A stretch of DNA of 30,015 nt from a virus, in IMG/VR virus record IMGVR_UViG_3300025809_000084, positions 1 through 30,015 of that record; one strand, 5' to 3'. Under the pieces are notes generated by a model. That model made no database searches. It was given only the letters and a program-made list of their open reading frames with translations, and was not told the DNA's origin. This document shows positions 27,663-30,015 of the stretch, one piece after another. Position 1 is the stretch's first letter. The number at the start of each line of letters is the position of its first letter. Position numbers and translations under genes: made by a program.

Positions 27663-27922
27663 TGGCTACAGACAAGAAAACGTTAGCTTGTAACAAACCA
27701 AGAAGAACACCTAGTCACAAGACTAAGTCACATATAGTTAAAGCATGTGAAAATGGTAGAGAAAAAATAATTAGGTTTGGTCAACAAGGAGTAAGTACAG
27801 CTGGTAAGAAAACAGATTCTAAATCAAAAGCTAGAAGAGCTAGTTTTAAAGCTCGCCACGGAAAAAACATAGCTAAAGGTAAAATGAGCGCAGCTTACTG
27901 GGCTAATAAAGTTAAATGGTAA
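27662..27922 (+). CDS. Conserved marine-phage small basic protein (86 residues)
   Basis: An 86-residue strongly basic protein. The pattern LACNKPRRTP, SHIVKACENGREKIIRFGQQ, ARRASFKARHGKNIAKGKMS and a final AAYWANKVKW is one I recognise from many marine phages, where it is annotated as hypothetical or with a DUF name. Two cysteines (C9 and C28) and the positively charged surface suggest binding of nucleic acid or a role in the virion, but no function is known to me. Its start shares one base with the preceding stop, and its own stop shares one base with the next ATG at 27922, so translation of the three genes is probably coupled. Confidence 0.82.
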   Translation: MATDKKTLACNKPRRTPSHKTKSHIVKACENGREKIIRFGQQGVSTAGKKTDSKSKARRASFKARHGKNIAKGKMSAAYWANKVKW

Positions 27923-28494
27923 TGAGAGACAAATTAAGAAATATTAAACCTTTTCATTTTGGGCCAGCACAGACGCCTCAAGATGATTACAAGTTTGCTA
28001 CAGAAGATCCACCTGCTACTATAAGTATGCCTACCCCAGACGACAGTGTTTTTAAGCAGCTAGGAACCTTACTTAGTAATCCATTCGATGGAGTAAGAGC
28101 TTTGGTTAACCAAACAAGAGGAGGGATACGTGAATCACTTGGCATGAGAGATGAAGGGGATAGAGATGGAGTTTACGGTAGTCTTTCTAGTTTAAGAAGA
28201 GCAAATGAATCCAAAAATGAAGAGGTCAAAAGTGAGTTAAAAAGAAGCTCAGCTTTTAATACAGCATCTCAAATAGGTGCATTGGCAAGTGGAGCGGTAT
28301 TAACGGCGTCAACAGTAAACGATTTAATACAAGGAGATCCTAAAGCAGCACTTTTAAAGAAAGCTAAAGTAGTCAAGCCCATTTACAACGCGGTTAAAAA
28401 AGTTAGTAATAATCCAACTAAATCTTTATTAGGTTTATATTATGGATACAAAGGAGTTAAAACAGCAAAAAATATTAAAGATCAAAATCAATAA
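27922..28494 (+). CDS. Hypothetical protein with Ala/Gly-rich hydrophobic segment (190 residues)
   Basis: A 190-residue protein of no recognised family. The N-terminal third is Pro- and acid-rich. Residues 95-115 are charged, and residues about 113-135 (SQIGALASGAVLTASTVNDL) form a weakly hydrophobic Ala/Gly segment. The C-terminal part is basic (KKAKVVKPIYNAVKKVSNNP, then a YYGYKGVKTAKN end). An ATG at 27916 gives two more residues but overlaps the upstream gene by 7 bases; the 27922 start reproduces the TAATG junction of the preceding genes and is preferred. The placement between amidase and holin candidate suggests virion or lysis accessory function, but this is only positional. Confidence 0.7.
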   Translation: MRDKLRNIKPFHFGPAQTPQDDYKFATEDPPATISMPTPDDSVFKQLGTLLSNPFDGVRALVNQTRGGIRESLGMRDEGDRDGVYGSLSSLRRANESKNEEVKSELKRSSAFNTASQIGALASGAVLTASTVNDLIQGDPKAALLKKAKVVKPIYNAVKKVSNNPTKSLLGLYYGYKGVKTAKNIKDQNQ

Positions 28495-28498
28495 AACA

Positions 28499-28576
28499 AT
28501 GAAAAAACTAATAGATAAATTACAGCACTTCTGGAATAAATTATTATATAAATTAATGTTTAAAAAATATAGATAA
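28499..28576 (+). CDS. Micro-ORF, 25-residue cationic amphipathic peptide
   Basis: A 25-codon frame opens with an ATG 4 bases after the previous stop and ends in TAATG, sharing one base with the start of the holin candidate. The product (MKKLIDKLQHFWNKLLYKLM plus a basic end) would be an amphipathic helix with about eight lysines/arginines. Placement and junctions look like a real gene of the tight array, but a translated leader regulating the next gene, or chance, cannot be excluded. Confidence 0.4.
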   Translation: MKKLIDKLQHFWNKLLYKLMFKKYR

Positions 28577-28743
28577 TGGATGCAGGCCAGATAAAGTTAT
28601 ACGTTATAAACGCCTCTACTCTTGGGGTAACTACATTTACAACATTAGAGATGGGTTTAAAAATATTACTATTAGTAGTCACTATAGGTTACACCATAGA
28701 CAAATGGTTAAAGCTTAGAAAAGAAAGGAACAAAAAAAAATAG
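28576..28743 (+). CDS. Probable holin, 55-residue single-span membrane protein
   Basis: A 55-residue protein with one clear membrane span at residues 24-43 (TLEMGLKILLLVVTIGYTID) and a strongly basic C-terminus (KLRKERNKKK), the topology of small class II/III-like holins. Proteins of this kind, with a short TLExxLKILLL helix followed by GYTxxKW, recur in marine phages beside lysis genes as I remember. A holin would form membrane lesions that let the signal-less amidase at 27080 reach peptidoglycan. It is the last gene before the operon terminator and starts with a one-base stop/start overlap. The frame falls below common gene-size cut-offs. Spanin or another small membrane protein is the alternative. 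Confidence 0.68.
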   Translation: MDAGQIKLYVINASTLGVTTFTTLEMGLKILLLVVTIGYTIDKWLKLRKERNKKK

Positions 28744-28773
28744 GCGTACCATACCTAAAGTTCCTGTAACCAG

Positions 28774-28803
28774 AAAGGGCCCTCATTACGAGAGCCCTTT
28801 TTT
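28774..28803 (+). terminator. Rho-independent terminator closing the structural/lysis operon
   Basis: AAAGGGC (28774-28780) pairs with GCCCTTT (28794-28800). Inside, CTC (28782-28784) pairs with GAG (28790-28792) across one C/A mismatch, leaving a 5-base loop ATTAC. Six T follow the GC part (28798-28803). It lies 30 bases after the holin candidate, at the junction of two convergent gene sets. Read in the opposite direction it has only three T, so it is mainly a plus-strand terminator. Confidence 0.88.
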
Positions 28804-28855
28804 GATATGTATAGATTATTGAATTTTTTATACCTATTAGTTATTGTATGTATAA

Positions 28856-28871
28856 AAAAGTCATAACTTTT
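28856..28871 (-). terminator. Weak AT-only hairpin, possible terminator for nrdA
   Basis: On the minus strand AAAAGT pairs with ACTTTT around the loop TATG, and the 3' arm runs into six T in total. It lies about 60 bases beyond the nrdA stop. All but two pairs are A-T, so it would be weak; it is listed as the only minus-strand terminator-like element seen between the operons. Confidence 0.3.
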
Positions 28872-28878
28872 AGCCTTT

Positions 28879-28930
28879 AGTAAACATATATGCTTACTTT
28901 TGCTTCATATTGTAAACGTATACGCTTACT
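28879..28930. repeat. Pair of 20-bp near-palindromes in the convergent intergenic region
   Basis: Copy 1 is AGTAAACATATATGCTTACT at 28879-28898 and copy 2 is TGTAAACGTATACGCTTACT at 28911-28930. Their centres are 32 bp apart, close to three helical turns. They share the same single A/C mismatch. The two internal differences, A to G and T to C, are opposite each other in the palindrome, so symmetry is kept. Copy 2 reaches two bases into the nrdA stop codon. They could be a protein-binding operator pair or RNA hairpins at transcript ends. Confidence 0.6.
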
Positions 28931-30015
28931 ATCCATCACAAGCTAAACAATCTTCACTCATTGCTTGTTGCGCTATATCACCACGTAAAACAGATTCAGT
29001 TCTAGTGTAGTATAAGGTTTTAACTCCTTTTTTCCAAGCCTCAAAGTGTACTTTGTTAAGCCATTTAGGTGTTGCAACACTTGGAAAAGCTAAGTTTAAG
29101 CTAACTGATTGATCTACGTACTGCTGCCTTAGTCCGGCTTGGGTAACGAGTTCCAGCTGATTGATCTCTTTAAATGTTTTAAAAACTTCTTTAGATGGTA
29201 TGTCATGCCCCATTGTAATATCGTCAAGTTCAGATAAGCCTTGAACGCTACCACCGTCAGCCAGGATCTTGTTCCATATTTCTTCATTGTTTAGTTTATG
29301 TTTTCTTAGTAGTTTAATTAATGTTGGGTTTTTCCTAATGAAAGTCCCCTTCGCACTCTGCTCTGTAAAAACATTTGCAGCCCACGGCTCAATACCTGGA
29401 GAAACATTGCCACTAAGCTTACTATTAGAAACAGTAGGAGCAATAGCACGGAGATGAGTATTACGCATACCGGTACCAACACACCATAAAGGCTCTCCAT
29501 AAATTTCAGCAAGATCTCTTGAGGCTCTTTCACTTTCGATTTTAATCTGTGAAAATATTTTCCTAGTTTCAAACTGAGCAAGTAAGCCTTCAAAAGGAAT
29601 ACCTTTTTCTTGGAGATACGTGTGCCATCCGAGTACACCCAACCCAAGCGCTCGTCCTTTTTGAGCAGAACGAACGGCATTTTCAAAACCTCTAAGTCCT
29701 TTTGCTCTTTGTATAAATTCCTCCATAACCCCATCAAGAAACCACGTAGCGTGGTATATAAGATTAGTGTCTTTCCATTCTTCATATTTAGCTAAGTTTA
29801 ATGATGATAAACAGCATACAAAACTGTGATTCTCATCTGTTGTTAATGTTATCTCTGAGCATATGTTAGTCATATGTACTTTCAATCCATTATCTTTATA
29901 TGCTTTTGGATTTGCTTTGTTAACATTTCCTTTAAACATAATATACGGTTCTCCAGTTGCTTTTCGCTTTCTAAGTAATTTACTCCATCTAGATCTTGCC
30001 TCCTTATCTCCTTGT
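28929..30015 (-). CDS. nrdA: Class I ribonucleoside-diphosphate reductase, alpha subunit, C-terminal part (5' cut by window edge)
   Basis: Ribonucleotide reductase large subunit, which makes dNDPs for phage DNA synthesis. About 361 residues are visible. The frame stays open to the right edge, and the residues before the Met at 29939 continue the family pattern (KATGEPYIMFKGNVN), so that Met is not the start. Recognisable sites are NICSEI (active-site Asn, Cys, Glu), CCLSSLNL (redox cysteine), GLGVLGWHTYLQ, a PTVSNSKLSGNVSPGIEPW loop, the YYTRTESVLRGD tyrosine pair region, and the C-terminal CLACDG tail cysteines that reduce the active site. All expected catalytic features in this half are present. 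It ends in tandem stops TAG TAA. It is convergent with the structural operon, so it belongs to another, probably earlier, transcription unit; the small subunit gene is not in the window. Confidence 0.95.
   Translation of the reverse strand, partial: QGDKEARSRWSKLLRKRKATGEPYIMFKGNVNKANPKAYKDNGLKVHMTNICSEITLTTDENHSFVCCLSSLNLAKYEEWKDTNLIYHATWFLDGVMEEFIQRAKGLRGFENAVRSAQKGRALGLGVLGWHTYLQEKGIPFEGLLAQFETRKIFSQIKIESERASRDLAEIYGEPLWCVGTGMRNTHLRAIAPTVSNSKLSGNVSPGIEPWAANVFTEQSAKGTFIRKNPTLIKLLRKHKLNNEEIWNKILADGGSVQGLSELDDITMGHDIPSKEVFKTFKEINQLELVTQAGLRQQYVDQSVSLNLAFPSVATPKWLNKVHFEAWKKGVKTLYYTRTESVLRGDIAQQAMSEDCLACDG

Noticed and set aside
28895-28902. TACTTTTG, a match to the Bacteroidota -7 element TAnnTTTG
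   Set aside because: No TTTG element at the right distance upstream and no plus-strand gene downstream; chance match in AT-rich DNA.
29318-29785. 155-codon minus-strand frame
   Set aside because: It overlaps nrdA in another frame, and nrdA carries recognisable catalytic motifs over this stretch.
1-30015. tRNA genes, CRISPR arrays, insertion sequences, integrase or attachment sites
   Set aside because: None recognised on reading; genes are contiguous and gaps are all shorter than 200 bases.

Overview
This window is a continuous piece of an AT-rich tailed dsDNA phage genome, or a metagenomic phage contig. It covers the end of the packaging module, a complete head, neck and tail module, a lysis-associated end, and the edge of a nucleotide-metabolism module. 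The proteins suggest a short-tailed (podovirus-like) phage. The portal, capsid, two ring/adaptor-like proteins and the large muzzle-like protein resemble, from memory, the crAss-like (Crassvirales) lineage and its marine relatives; no search was possible. The host is probably a Bacteroidota member, perhaps a marine flavobacterium. No gene examined has a purine-rich Shine-Dalgarno site; starts sit behind A/T-rich leaders, as in Bacteroidota. A FISUMP-type domain, common in Bacteroidota and Fibrobacterota, sits in a tail protein.

Layout, plus strand: terminase large subunit C-terminus (cut by the window edge), portal, scaffold-like protein, major capsid protein, a 254-residue gene set between two mRNA hairpins, two ring/adaptor-like proteins, a 1641-residue muzzle/stabilisation-like protein, a 431-residue companion tail protein, a small GNAT-type acetyltransferase, three genes in the size order of the T7 gp14-gp15-gp16 ejection proteins (245, 550 and 3017 residues), a T7-type amidase endolysin, then very small genes ending in a probable holin. 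A Rho-independent terminator at 28774-28803 closes this run. Minus strand: the 3' part of a class I ribonucleotide reductase large subunit (nrdA) converges on it and runs out of the right edge.

The plus-strand genes are packed with gaps of a few bases or stop/start overlaps (TAATG, ATGA), so the module is probably expressed as one late operon. TerL and portal package DNA into a shell built by scaffold and capsid protein. The ring and muzzle proteins form the neck and tail. The three proteins after the acetyltransferase are probably carried in the virion and ejected. The amidase and holin candidate act at lysis.

The most unusual items are the 3017-residue polyvalent protein (HExxH metallopeptidase motif, a possible sigma-region-2-like segment, a complete HAD phosphatase motif set and a short linker motif repeated at domain borders), the FISUMP domain inside the muzzle-like protein, and a pair of 20-bp near-palindromes with compensatory base changes between the convergent operons.
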